Shown: positions 35,280 through 45,437, counted from the first letter of the stretch. The stretch: DNA of 45,555 nt from Candidatus Omnitrophota bacterium (GCA_024277375.1 JAJRVD010000045.1:1-45555); one strand, 5' to 3'. Translations and numbers: made by a program. The notes: generated from the letters alone by a model not told the origin.

Positions 35280-36737
35280 ATGTCATTAGAAAATAGAGGT
35301 TATAAAAAAGTCCTCTTGATTTTCCCTGACTATAAGGGGGGACATTTTGGCGCGCTTCGGCCACCTGCCGGTCTTGGATATATTTCTGCCGCATTAAAGA
35401 AATCTTCAATCGAACACGACGTAATTGATATGGCTGTAGGCTCTACGGAAGAAGAGCTTACTGAAAGAATAGCTTCCTTAAAACCTGACCTTATCGGCAT
35501 CTCTCTTATGAGTTTCATGTACCTTCGCTCTTATGAAATTGTGAGAGTCGCCAAACGTTCGGCACCAGACGCAAAGGTTGTTGCTGGCGGACCGCATACC
35601 TCTACTGTAAAGGAAGATGTGCTGAAGGGATGCTCGGAAATCGACTTCGGCGTGATGATGGAAGGTGAAGATACAATTGTTGAACTTTGTGCCGGCAAAC
35701 CTCTCGCAGATATCAAAGGTTTGCTTTATAGGGATGGCGGAAAAATAATAAACAATGGCAAACGGGATTTTATAGAGGTTTTGGATGATACCGATTTTCC
35801 ACGTTATGAAAAGTTCGATATAGACAAGTATGTCACCGAAGAGATAGGGGTAATTACTTCTCGCGGCTGTCCCTTTCAATGTACCTACTGTCCAGTGCTA
35901 GAAGCTATAGGAAGGAAGTGGCGCAAACGTTCGGCAAAAAGCGTTGTTGACGAGATAGAATATTGGCATTCCCGTGGTAAAAAGCAGATAAGCATACTGG
36001 ATGACAACTTTACGCTTAAGCGTGACAGGGTTGAAGCTATTTGCGGTGAGATTGAGAAGAGAAATTTAACAGGGCTGGACATTAACTGCAATAACGGCAT
36101 TAGAGCCGATAGAGTTGACTATGACCTTTTAAAACTCATGAAAGACGCTGGATTTAATTCTGTCGCCTTTGGAGTTGAGGGCGGTAACGACAAGATACTC
36201 GCGAACATTAAAAAAGGCGAAAAGCTTGAGTCGATTGAAAAGGGGATAGAGACTGCTGTTACCCTTGGGTATAAGGTTACACTCTTTTTTATTGTCGGTA
36301 CTCCCGGCGAGACTCTGGAAGATGTTGAGGATTCGATAAAGATTGCGAGGAAGTACGATATTTTTGACGCGAGGTTTTATAATCTTATTCCTTTTCCAGA
36401 GACTGAGCTGTACGGATATATCAAACAAAATAATCTCTTTCTCATAAAATCTGAAGACTATCTTAATCAGTCGTCACAATGGGGGAGTACGCCGGTTTTT
36501 GAAACTCCTGAAATGCCGAAAGCCGATAGGATAAAAGCGTTAGAGAGGGTAGAGGTCGTGCGTAAAGAGATTCTTGAAAGGGCTATGGAGCGAAGGCTTA
36601 AAACAAAGTTTGGTATTTTTGCCAGACCTATTTCAAAGGTTTATGTGACCGATTTTGCACAGGAGCTTTTGATGAAATATTCTTTTGTAAGAAAGCCGAT
36701 GAAACGGCTTTATATGATGTTCTCTTCCCAGTCGTAG
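35280..36737 (+). CDS. B12-binding-domain radical SAM protein
   Basis: PPAGLGYISAALKK, VVAGGPHTSTVKEDVLKGC, MMEGEDT, SRGCPFQCTYCPV, FFIVGTPGETLEDVEDSIK. Confidence 0.9.
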   Translation: MSLENRGYKKVLLIFPDYKGGHFGALRPPAGLGYISAALKKSSIEHDVIDMAVGSTEEELTERIASLKPDLIGISLMSFMYLRSYEIVRVAKRSAPDAKVVAGGPHTSTVKEDVLKGCSEIDFGVMMEGEDTIVELCAGKPLADIKGLLYRDGGKIINNGKRDFIEVLDDTDFPRYEKFDIDKYVTEEIGVITSRGCPFQCTYCPVLEAIGRKWRKRSAKSVVDEIEYWHSRGKKQISILDDNFTLKRDRVEAICGEIEKRNLTGLDINCNNGIRADRVDYDLLKLMKDAGFNSVAFGVEGGNDKILANIKKGEKLESIEKGIETAVTLGYKVTLFFIVGTPGETLEDVEDSIKIARKYDIFDARFYNLIPFPETELYGYIKQNNLFLIKSEDYLNQSSQWGSTPVFETPEMPKADRIKALERVEVVRKEILERAMERRLKTKFGIFARPISKVYVTDFAQELLMKYSFVRKPMKRLYMMFSSQS

Positions 36738-36742
36738 CTGTT

Positions 36743-37711
36743 TTATTTTGCCTTGAAGGCAAGTAGCCCTCTCGCAAGGCCAGCCGAAAGTGACATCGCC
36801 CTTAGCGATATGAAAAACGGCGCGGTAAGGCCCAATGCAAAGCTTCGCTCTAGTGCCCTTGCACTAAGGGGGGCTGTTGAAAGCATAAAAACCATTAAAA
36901 ACATGGCAGAAGCAAACCCAAAAACATCTGCAAGGGGGCAAAGTATTGCTGTAAAGATAATTAACGGTATAAGAAACAGCTGCAGCTTTAAGGTTAGCGG
37001 AGTGTGGCTGTCTCCTGTAGCTTTATTGGGATTTTTTGAAATTAGCAGAACTTTCCAATAGCCGATTTTAAATTTTTTCTTTGCGTAGCCGCTTAACGTA
37101 TCAACATGCCTATGCGAAACTTTTGCGTCTCTAATAAAAACCATTTTCTTTCCGGCATTGGCAAGGCGGAAAGAAAATTCCTGATCTTCTACTGATGCCA
37201 TCGTAAAGCTGGAGTCATACCCGCCCGCTTCGGTAAAAACATCTTTCCTGAAAGCGGCTGAATATGTGTCGATAAAGTCTATATATTCATGTTTCGAAAG
37301 TTCGTCGAACTTTTCTTCGTACTCTACCTGTACAAACCGAGCAATGAGTTCTTTTTGGTTTGATAGATAGGAGCCTTTGGCGCCTGCGATTTCAGGGGTT
37401 TTGAATGGCTCCAGCATTTTTTCGAGCCAGTCCGGTTCGGCTATACAGTCATCATCGGTAAATAGGATAATTTCTCCTTTTGCCTCTTTCGCGCCGTGAT
37501 TTCTCGCGGTACCGGGGCCGCTGTTTTTCTGAGTTAAAATCCGTACATCTTTATATTTGCCGGTCTCTTCAGTTGTGTTGTCGGTTGAGCCGTCATTTAC
37601 GACGATAATTTCAAAGTTCATATCAGTCTTCTGGCTTTTTAACGATTCTATACATTTGCCGATTCTGCCAGCGGCGTTGTATGTCGGAATAATAATGGAA
37701 GCTTTTATCAT
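36743..37711 (-). CDS. Family 2 glycosyltransferase
   Basis: ASIIIPTYNAAGRIGKCIESL, VVNDGSTDNTTEE, GPGTARNHGAKEAKGEIILFTDDDCI. Confidence 0.92.
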   Translation of the reverse strand: MIKASIIIPTYNAAGRIGKCIESLKSQKTDMNFEIIVVNDGSTDNTTEETGKYKDVRILTQKNSGPGTARNHGAKEAKGEIILFTDDDCIAEPDWLEKMLEPFKTPEIAGAKGSYLSNQKELIARFVQVEYEEKFDELSKHEYIDFIDTYSAAFRKDVFTEAGGYDSSFTMASVEDQEFSFRLANAGKKMVFIRDAKVSHRHVDTLSGYAKKKFKIGYWKVLLISKNPNKATGDSHTPLTLKLQLFLIPLIIFTAILCPLADVFGFASAMFLMVFMLSTAPLSARALERSFALGLTAPFFISLRAMSLSAGLARGLLAFKAK

Positions 37712-39217
37712 CTAGCGGTTGCTTGCTTTGCTGGAAGAATTATTAAAAGTTCCCCTTAGTAGAAACTTGGCAAAAACTTTTATCGACTTAACCATTCTAG
37801 GGCCATCGGCAATAGGGTGGAGTATCAGCTGTTTTAAGCGGTAGAGAATGTACCCGGGCCGCAGGTAGAACTCTTTTCTTGCCCTATCGCAAAACTCTAC
37901 AAGCTCTATGTTGGTTAGGCCTGGTCTACTCACCATGCAGTTGTGCAGGCCTTCCTCCGTGTTCCATTCGGTATAGTCTTCGGAGATTAGATAGTTATTT
38001 GTTTTTGCCCAGTCGTATGCCGCAGTTCCGGGGTAGACCATGATAGGAAAAAACTGCGCTGTGTCGGGATTCAGCTTTTTCGCGTAATTAAGAGTGGTTT
38101 GTAATGTTTCCTTTGTCTCTTCCGGATTGCCGACTATAAAGCAACCATGTATCAGTATGCCGGCCTCTTTCGCGCTTTTAACAAATTGGTGCGCTTTTTC
38201 GATCTTAAGATTCTTTTTCATCGCGTTTAGAACTTTTTGATCTCCGCTTTCAAAGCCGACGCAAAGCAGTCTGCAGTTCGCCTTTTTCATTTCGATAAGG
38301 GTATCTACATCGACATCCGCCCGGCTATTGGCTACCCATGAGATCTTTAGCCGAGCTTTTTCGTACGCTTCGCAAAAAGCGGTTACTCTTTTTTTGTCTA
38401 CAGTAAAGGTGTCGTCTTCAATAAAAATTTCTCTAACCTGTGGTAATTCTTTTTCGATAAATCTAAATTCTTCTATAAGGTTTCCTATTGACCGTTTTCT
38501 ATAAGAGTGGCCATGCATCACCTGCGGGTAGACACAGTAGACGCACTGGTAGGGGCATCCACGGCCGGTATAAATGGCGACCTGCGGATATTGCGCGATG
38601 GTGTAAAGATAGTCTTCTACATGAAGATGCTTTTTATAGACTGCGGAAAGGAATGGTAGAGCGTCAAGATTTTGAACCGGCTCCCTTTCGCTGTTGTGGA
38701 ATATTTTATCTTCGAAGCGGAACGATATTCCGGCAATGGAGGATAGCTCATCCTTCGAAATATTGTTCCCTACCTTTTTTAGCTTGTCAGCCAGTTCCTT
38801 TAGTGTTATTTCATATTCTTTTCTGGCAACGGCATCTATCGCTTTTGAACGTTGAAGGGATTCCTCTGGTAAAGCGCTTGGGTGGGTGCCGACAAGTATT
38901 GTAAAGGCAGATGTTACTTCCTTTAGCTTTTCCGCTGTTTCGATATCGTGGTAGATGGAAGGGGTGGATGTGTCTATTACCAGCAGGGTGGGGGAAAATA
39001 CCTCAACCTCACGCATCACTTCTTCCAGACTGGTCTTGGAAGCTGGGGCATCTATAAGCTTAACCTCGAAGCCAGACTTTTCAAGTAGTCCCGTGGCGTA
39101 TGAGAGCCACATAGGGTAGTAAAAGGTTCCGCCCTTTGTTATTGCGGGAGAGCGTTGTTCCCGGCTGAACCTGCCGAATTTCTCCTTAAAAGGAGGGTTT
39201 AACAAAAGAACTTTCAT
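37712..39217 (-). CDS. B12-binding-domain radical SAM protein
   Basis: VLLLNPPF, YPMWLSYATGLLEKSG, LVGTHPSALPEE, TGRGCPYQCVYCVYPQVMHGHSYRKRS, CFIVGNPEETKETLQ. Confidence 0.9.
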   Translation of the reverse strand: MKVLLLNPPFKEKFGRFSREQRSPAITKGGTFYYPMWLSYATGLLEKSGFEVKLIDAPASKTSLEEVMREVEVFSPTLLVIDTSTPSIYHDIETAEKLKEVTSAFTILVGTHPSALPEESLQRSKAIDAVARKEYEITLKELADKLKKVGNNISKDELSSIAGISFRFEDKIFHNSEREPVQNLDALPFLSAVYKKHLHVEDYLYTIAQYPQVAIYTGRGCPYQCVYCVYPQVMHGHSYRKRSIGNLIEEFRFIEKELPQVREIFIEDDTFTVDKKRVTAFCEAYEKARLKISWVANSRADVDVDTLIEMKKANCRLLCVGFESGDQKVLNAMKKNLKIEKAHQFVKSAKEAGILIHGCFIVGNPEETKETLQTTLNYAKKLNPDTAQFFPIMVYPGTAAYDWAKTNNYLISEDYTEWNTEEGLHNCMVSRPGLTNIELVEFCDRARKEFYLRPGYILYRLKQLILHPIADGPRMVKSIKVFAKFLLRGTFNNSSSKASNR

Positions 39218-39389
39218 TATATTCCTTATAAAATCAACTGCTCAGACTATATGATGAGCATCTTTTAGGCAAGGCAAATAGAGTGGTTTGTATAGAGTAG
39301 TTTAATCGTCTGCACCGATGAAGAATGACGGTTTTACACCGTTTTTTGTAGTAGAATGAGCGGATATTCACAATTTAAATAGGACATAT

Positions 39390-39977
39390 ATGGAATATTC
39401 TAAAAAACTTGAAGATTTGATGCGGAAATCTATTGCCGCCAAGGAGGAATTCCTTGCTGATGAGACCCAGCTAAAGGTTTTTCAGAGTGCGGCATCACTC
39501 CTTTTGAGTGCGTACAAGAATGGCGGCAGACTCTATATCGCCGGCAATGGCGGGTCTGCCGCCGATGCGCAACATATTGCCGCAGAGCTTGTCTGCAGGC
39601 TGGCTAGAGACCGCAAGCCTCTTCCGGCTGAGGCGATGACGACTGATTCATCTATACTGACTGCAATCGGAAATGATTACGGGTATGAGAACCTCTTTTC
39701 AAGGCAGGTAGAAGGCAAGATGACAAAGGGTGATGTTTTCCTCGGCATTACAACTTCCGGGAAGTCTGAAAATATCAATAAGGCTTTAAAAAAATGCCGA
39801 GAGCTTGGATTTTCCTCTATCGTTCTGACAGGGCATGATGGCGGAGAGGCTAGAGGGCTTGCTGATTACTGTATTGTCGCCAAAGGCGATTTGACCAGCA
39901 CAATACAGGAGCAACATATAGTGATAGGGCATGCTCTATGTGCTTCTATTGAGGATAGCCTCTTTCCAAAATGCTGA
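39390..39977 (+). CDS. gmhA: Sedoheptulose-7-phosphate isomerase
   Basis: IAGNGGSAADAQHIAAELVCR, TAIGNDYGYENLFSRQVE, GITTSGKSENINKAL, TSTIQEQHIVIGHALC. Confidence 0.92.
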   Translation: MEYSKKLEDLMRKSIAAKEEFLADETQLKVFQSAASLLLSAYKNGGRLYIAGNGGSAADAQHIAAELVCRLARDRKPLPAEAMTTDSSILTAIGNDYGYENLFSRQVEGKMTKGDVFLGITTSGKSENINKALKKCRELGFSSIVLTGHDGGEARGLADYCIVAKGDLTSTIQEQHIVIGHALCASIEDSLFPKC

Positions 39978-40004
39978 ACAGAAAATTTCAAAACTGGAAG
40001 ATAT

Positions 40005-40436
40005 ATGACAAAAAACTTTAATTCCAACGACAATTCGGGAAATGTTTTTCAAGGTGAAAAAGCTGACGAGGATATTACTCGGCATTCGCATAGAACAGTT
40101 CATCGCCCATGGGGAACCTATACGGTGTTGGGAACCGGGCCTAATTTTAAAATAAAAAGTATTGTTGTAAATCCCAAAAGCTCTCTTTCTCTTCAGTTAC
40201 ATAAACGTAGAAGCGAGCATTGGATTGTAGTTTCTGGAACGGCAAAAGTTGTAAACGGGCCGGATGAACTTACTCTTAAACCAAACCAATCGACATACAT
40301 TCCGGCTAATACCAAACACCGCCTCTCGAACCTGCTTGCCGACCCTCTGCTTATGATAGAAGTTCAGACTGGCGACTACCTTGAAGAGGATGATATCGTG
40401 AGGTTTGATGACGATTACGGCCGTGTCGAGAAATAG
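40005..40436 (+). CDS. Stand-alone cupin, mannose-6-phosphate isomerase type II (ManC C-terminal domain)-like
   Basis: VHRPWGTYTVLGTGPNFKIKSIVVNPKSSLSLQLHKRRSEHWIVVSGTAKV..STYIPANTKHRLSN. Confidence 0.9.
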   Translation: MTKNFNSNDNSGNVFQGEKADEDITRHSHRTVHRPWGTYTVLGTGPNFKIKSIVVNPKSSLSLQLHKRRSEHWIVVSGTAKVVNGPDELTLKPNQSTYIPANTKHRLSNLLADPLLMIEVQTGDYLEEDDIVRFDDDYGRVEK

Positions 40437-40471
40437 AGATTGTTTTAGATTCAGGCGCAGTATCTAGTTTT

Positions 40472-41599
40472 CTACAATATTTCTTTTGCGACTTTTTTTA
40501 CTTTTTCGATAACGTACGCTACTTCGTCGTTTTTTAGTGACGGATATAAGGGTAGTGAGAGTATGCTATTCCCTATAGCTGTGGCATTGGGGAAATCTTT
40601 TTCCCTCATTCCGAGTGATTTGAAAAGAGTCAGTTCTGAAAGAGGGCGGTAGTTTATCGCGCATCCAACCCCTTCACCCTTTACTTTCATAACAAACTCA
40701 TCTCTTTTTGTTTTGACCCTTATTGTGTAGAGGTGGTGAGCACTCTTTGTTTTCTTGGGGATTACTGGCGTTGTGATGGTTTCTATTCCTCGAAGTCCCG
40801 CATTGTAGGCATCAACAATTTCCACACGTCTTTCCAGTTTTTTCTCTATTTTCTCAAGCTGGGGGAGGAGAAGAGCGGCTTGCAGGTCATACATATTCGA
40901 CTTGAAGCCGACCTCTTCTATGTCATAGATTGGCAGAGTTCCCTCAAAGCGGTCGATAGCGTTTTTTGTCATTCCATGGTTTCGCAGTACTTTTGTTTTT
41001 TCAGCAATTTTATTGTCTCTTGTAGCGAGCGCTCCTCCCTCGCCGCATGTTATATTCTTGGTAGCGTAAAAGCTGAATGCCACAGCATCTGAAAGGGAAC
41101 CAGGTTTATTGCTGTCCCTTTCTCCTTCAATGCAATGCGCGGCATCCTCGACAACTTTAAGGCTATATTTTTTTGCAATTTCAGAGAGCTGATTCATATC
41201 AGCCATTACCCCGAAAATATGGACGGGGCAAATAGCTTTTGTTTTTGGGGTTATAAGGTTTTCCACTTTTTTTGAATCTATTAGGGCTGTATCAGGCTCT
41301 ACATCCGTAAACAGAGGTTTTGCTCCTGCGTGAAGGATAGCTGTTACCGACGCGGCAAATGTGAAGGCAGGAACAATTACTTCGTCGCCTCGGCCTATTT
41401 TGAGAGCTTTGTAGGCAAGATGAAGCGCGTGGGTGCAGCTCATGGTGCCTGTTGCGTATGGCAAATTCAGGTATTTCGCGAAAGCGTTTTCAAATTCTCT
41501 GGTCTGTGGGCCGGTGGTTAAGAAAAGGCTTCTAGCGGCCTTATTTTGCGATAAAAGGCATTCCTCGTCCAAGTTGTGCCTAAAAAACTCTACCTTCAT
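40472..41599 (-). CDS. DegT/DnrJ/EryC1/StrS PLP-dependent aminotransferase
   Basis: TMSCTHALHLAYKAL, VPAFTFAASVTAILHAGAKPLFTDVEPDT, VEDAAHCIEGERDSNKPGSLSDAVAFSFYATKNITCGEGGAL. Confidence 0.92.
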   Translation of the reverse strand: MKVEFFRHNLDEECLLSQNKAARSLFLTTGPQTREFENAFAKYLNLPYATGTMSCTHALHLAYKALKIGRGDEVIVPAFTFAASVTAILHAGAKPLFTDVEPDTALIDSKKVENLITPKTKAICPVHIFGVMADMNQLSEIAKKYSLKVVEDAAHCIEGERDSNKPGSLSDAVAFSFYATKNITCGEGGALATRDNKIAEKTKVLRNHGMTKNAIDRFEGTLPIYDIEEVGFKSNMYDLQAALLLPQLEKIEKKLERRVEIVDAYNAGLRGIETITTPVIPKKTKSAHHLYTIRVKTKRDEFVMKVKGEGVGCAINYRPLSELTLFKSLGMREKDFPNATAIGNSILSLPLYPSLKNDEVAYVIEKVKKVAKEIL

Positions 41600-41777
41600 A
41601 TCTATCTTACCAAAATCTTTTTAATCCAACGGATTATACCCTAGAGCTCTATTTTGGAACAGGAATAAAAAGCGGTTGGGTAGGTGATATTGCTCTTTTT
41701 ATTTGCAACTGCTTCAGGTATGCCAAACCTCTTCTTGCCTCAGTTCGCAGTAGCAGGTTATCGGGATTTCTGCCATA

Positions 41778-42974
41778 TTAATGCTGGGCATTGCTCCGGC
41801 TGAGCCACTTACGGTAGCTTTCGGTAAGTCCCATCATAAATGTAAGCTGTATCCATACGACGGCGGCACCAAAGTTGTATTCAAAGATACCGGCGAAGGC
41901 GATATTGACAAAGGTGACGGAAAGGCCAAGAAATAATGCTTTAAGTAGGGTATCTTCCTCATGGATAGAAAATTTTATATATTTGGAAATAAAATAGACC
42001 AGCATGGCGAGCATTAACGCTAACCCGACAAAACCTCCTTCTGCTAATTCCTGCATATAAAGACTATGTGCGTGTGCTGTATGCGGGATATAGCCTACCT
42101 TGTATAAAGGTTCTAGGATTTTGCTAAATTGCTCATACCCTACGCCGAAGATGGGGTTTTCCAGAAAGCTGTCCCACGCCACTTTCCAGAATTTAAATCT
42201 CACATCCAAGTCTTTCATTTCAAAGACCCTGACCAAGCGTTCTCTGAAGTACGGGAGGAGTAGAGTGCCGATACCAAAAGATGCTGGTATCAGAAAAAAT
42301 GACGCTACAAAAGTTCTTTTTGATTTGAAAAAAGAAAGAACAAAAACCGCTATGGTAATTCCTAGAAAGTAGCTTCTGGACCCTGAGAGTACTACCCCAG
42401 CAAGTAGAAATGGGAGGTAATAGGCAAAATATCTTTTGTAGAAAAGGGATAGACTTACGCATGAGAGGATAACGATAGAGATAAACCCTCCGTAGTGGAG
42501 GGGGTGTCCAAAATATCCAATCATTCGCCACTTTCCTACATCAAGATTTTGGGCAAAAAATAGTTTTTGATATAACTCTGGAAAGTCAGCGTATCTTTGC
42601 AGTAGGGCATAGACCACAAGTAACGAGTTGGTTACAAATAGCAGATGCAATGTTCGCAGGATAATTTCTTTACTCATCGGGAACCTTCCAATGAGAAGGG
42701 ATGGAAGTTTATCCCACAGTTCTCTTACTTCAATTATTTCTGCATAGAATCCCTTTATTAGCGCTGTAAAAGCTTTCCATGAGTAGATAGCTGTAAAAAC
42801 TGAAAAGTCTAGATTACTGCCTTTCCAATTTCTTGTGCGGTAAATATCAAGAACAAAGAATAGGCACATAAAGGCGAGAACCCCGTTGCTTCCCGCTATA
42901 GAAATGCATGAGGAGAAGGCGCCAAGGTAAAGGAGATAGGAGAATTTTTTGTTCAAATAGTTTTTGTCATTCAT
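41778..42974 (-). CDS. O-antigen ligase/polymerase-family membrane protein (WaaL/Wzy)
   Basis: Multi-TM; large loop with MIGYFGHPLHYGGF and PHTAHAHSLYMQELAEGGFVGLALM (Wzy_C/WaaL-type). Confidence 0.85.
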   Translation of the reverse strand: MNDKNYLNKKFSYLLYLGAFSSCISIAGSNGVLAFMCLFFVLDIYRTRNWKGSNLDFSVFTAIYSWKAFTALIKGFYAEIIEVRELWDKLPSLLIGRFPMSKEIILRTLHLLFVTNSLLVVYALLQRYADFPELYQKLFFAQNLDVGKWRMIGYFGHPLHYGGFISIVILSCVSLSLFYKRYFAYYLPFLLAGVVLSGSRSYFLGITIAVFVLSFFKSKRTFVASFFLIPASFGIGTLLLPYFRERLVRVFEMKDLDVRFKFWKVAWDSFLENPIFGVGYEQFSKILEPLYKVGYIPHTAHAHSLYMQELAEGGFVGLALMLAMLVYFISKYIKFSIHEEDTLLKALFLGLSVTFVNIAFAGIFEYNFGAAVVWIQLTFMMGLTESYRKWLSRSNAQH

Positions 42975-43349
42975 AAATCTTCGTTTTCACCATCTAATTT
43001 TTTTTTGTGGAGGATACCTATGCTTTATCGAGCCATTCATTTTGTATCTGCTATTTGTGCTAGTAAAAGTCAATTACCCAACATCTTATCCATGATGTTA
43101 CCCTAAGAGAATGTTTTTTTGCATTCGAACGTTTTGGAAAATTCTGTCTTCTAAGGAGAGCACTATGATTATAAGCACGACGAAATAATTTAATGAGTAT
43201 CCTACCGCGTGGAAATTCGGCAATCTAGAATAGAGCAATGTATAGTAGCATAAGGCTTATAGCAGTAGGTTTTCAGTAAAGGTTACTTTGCTCTGACAAA
43301 ACTTTGCAAATTCAACCTGAGATTCTCTAATCGTTTGATTTTTTTGATG

Positions 43350-43378
43350 TTGACTTAGTACCCTTTTTAAACTTTAAT
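43350..43378 (+). promoter_or_regulatory. Sigma70-like promoter upstream of wzz-like gene
   Basis: TTGACT (43350-43355), 17-nt spacer, TTTAAT (43373-43378), about 70 nt before the ATG at 43447. Confidence 0.5.
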
Positions 43379-43446
43379 ATAGCCTAACTACGCTCCGGTA
43401 TTATTGCAAAACATGATTTCTATAGAGTTAGGTGGGCTATTAAAGT

Positions 43447-44337
43447 ATGAGTGATAAGGACGACAAAGTGACCGATTTAGATAAGAGCGTGAACCCCCAA
43501 AATGTTAACTTCCTTGCTCCACCACATAACTATGATTATTCATACGGTGATGAGTTCGATCTTGTTGATATTTGGGTGAAGGTATTAAAAAACTGGAAGG
43601 CCCTCCTGTTGGTGTGGGTACTTATTTTTGCGGCTGGGCTGATTATTGGGAATGCACAGCCTGTCCGTTATCCTTATACAGCGACAATCGAGGTTAGTGC
43701 GGTCTTCAATGGAAGCACATATCAGCCTATCGAAGCCACTGACTCTTTGGTGAAAAAGCTTGAAAATGTCCTTATTCCTAATGAGTTTAGAAAGTCTAGG
43801 CGTGCTGGTAATAAAAATGGCATAGGGATAATCACCATTGAAAGCCCGGCAGACCTGTTGCTGTCATTAAGCTTTAGCGTCGAAGGTAAGAGTGATGCAA
43901 ATTACAGAGGGTTTGTTGAAGATATTTTAAAAAGTCTTAATAATGATTTGGCGCCTAAGATTGAGGATGCTAAGAATAGATTAAAAGCATTGAGTGTTGA
44001 GGCTTCGCTAGAGCTACTTGATAAAAGTGACATTCTTCGATCGACGCTGGCGGATGCTGAGTTGCCCGAATCACAGAAACATTCGGAAGTAGTTTCTCTT
44101 AAGAGTCAAATAAAACTTCTAAAAAGAAAAATTATATTCTATCAGCAAGAGATAGATAATATTTCTGAAGCGAGGTTTATCACTGGGCCTGAAATATCCT
44201 TAAGCGCGCTATCCAATAAAAAGAAAACTATTATTTGGGCATCGTCTGCTCTTGGTGCGATAGCCGGTTTAATATTGGTATTTTTTATTGAACTTAACAA
44301 AGCGGCACTTGAAAGAATGAGATCCGAAAATGGTTAG
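43447..44337 (+). CDS. wzz: Chain-length determinant (Wzz)-family protein
   Basis: EFDLVDIWVKVLKNWKALLLVWVLIFAAGLIIG N-terminal TM, coiled middle, C-terminal TM (TIIWASSALGAIAGLILVFFIEL). Confidence 0.85.
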   Translation: MSDKDDKVTDLDKSVNPQNVNFLAPPHNYDYSYGDEFDLVDIWVKVLKNWKALLLVWVLIFAAGLIIGNAQPVRYPYTATIEVSAVFNGSTYQPIEATDSLVKKLENVLIPNEFRKSRRAGNKNGIGIITIESPADLLLSLSFSVEGKSDANYRGFVEDILKSLNNDLAPKIEDAKNRLKALSVEASLELLDKSDILRSTLADAELPESQKHSEVVSLKSQIKLLKRKIIFYQQEIDNISEARFITGPEISLSALSNKKKTIIWASSALGAIAGLILVFFIELNKAALERMRSENG

Positions 44338-44380
44338 TTGCCAGTACTGTGTTAATTCTATTTGTTGGCCAGCGGGAGTT

Positions 44381-45091
44381 TTAAAAAGATAGTGACCCTG
44401 TGCCGTTGTACTGGTACTTGAGTTTGTAACAGGCTGGAACAGTTCCGCAGTAGTAGTCAATAATCTGCATTTTCGCGTAATGCCCATCGGCAGTTCTTAA
44501 TACATAGACCCTCGGTTTTGGTTTTAGTTTGTGTAGCCAGAAATCATAGTCGTACCATTTATCGAACATAGGATTTTCCGGTTCGCTAGGGTTCTTTGTG
44601 GCGGTATCCAGTATATACCCGTCTTTTGGAGCGGCTCTCACCGAGTCGAATTTATCGGTGTCATATGCCATTACGCCGGCTTGTCCGTTTTTGTTTGTAG
44701 CCCCTCCATTCGTAACTATTTTGGCTCTTCTGAACGCGATATCCCACTCAAGCGACTTTCTGTCCAGCAGTTCACTTTTAAAAATTTCGCCGGTTGAAAA
44801 CCTGAAATGTACCCACTGCTCCAGCTCTGTAGAATCTACCGTATAAACAAGCGACTCTCCAAGAGTGCCGGAAATATCTTTCGGCGGTCTGTTTTTTGAA
44901 ATGGAGGTTTCTACCAGCTTTGCCCTTTCTTCCAAAAGTTTATTTTTTTCTTCTGGCGATTCGAAGGCTGGCTTGGTTGTTTGCCATAGGAAGAACACTA
45001 GAAGGAGTAATAGATTAAGGGCAAGAAATCTCTTCACCCATGTGGATGGTATTGGAAGTTCTTTAGGATTTGTGCTTTTATTTGGTGCCAT
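44381..45091 (-). CDS. HmuY-like membrane-anchored protein
   Basis: N-terminal TM helix, then LEWDIAFRRAKIVTNGGATNKNGQAGVMAYDT...WYDYDFWLHKLKPKPRVYVLRTADGHYAKMQIIDYYC, resembling the HmuY family (WDIxFxR..NGG...YVxRTxDGxYxKxQI). Confidence 0.72.
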   Translation of the reverse strand: MAPNKSTNPKELPIPSTWVKRFLALNLLLLLVFFLWQTTKPAFESPEEKNKLLEERAKLVETSISKNRPPKDISGTLGESLVYTVDSTELEQWVHFRFSTGEIFKSELLDRKSLEWDIAFRRAKIVTNGGATNKNGQAGVMAYDTDKFDSVRAAPKDGYILDTATKNPSEPENPMFDKWYDYDFWLHKLKPKPRVYVLRTADGHYAKMQIIDYYCGTVPACYKLKYQYNGTGSLSF

Positions 45092-45437
45092 AGCGGTAAT
45101 ACTAAATGATTTTCAACGCAAATTCTTCTATAAACTACAGGCTAAATTTACAGGAGAGTTTTCTGTTTTTAGAAAGAGTTACACTTTTAGTAACTTTCTC
45201 CAGTTTTGAATGCCAGATGATAGCTTTATAACCGCTATTAGAGGCATAGGCCGCGTAAGTTTGCCTTTAAGATAATTTTGCCGGAGAGAGTTCCGGTGGA
45301 GGCAGTGGGCTAAGGTGAGAAGCGAAAAGCTATTGCTCTTGGTTGGTAATTCAAGTTTCATTTTCTAGCTATTTCACTTCTTACCTGTCTTAAAGACAAC
45401 GCTTAGCCGGGTAACTAGAAGGCGTTTAAAGTTCAGC

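Noticed and set aside
40645-40652. GGCGGTAG, matching the ops/JUMPstart core
   Set aside because: Lies within the aminotransferase CDS (minus strand), with no extended JUMPstart context or downstream leader.
45179-45361. 60-aa minus ORF between the barrel and HmuY-like genes
   Set aside because: A faint transposase-like C-terminal pattern (KGKLTRPMPLIAVIKL) is too weak to call.
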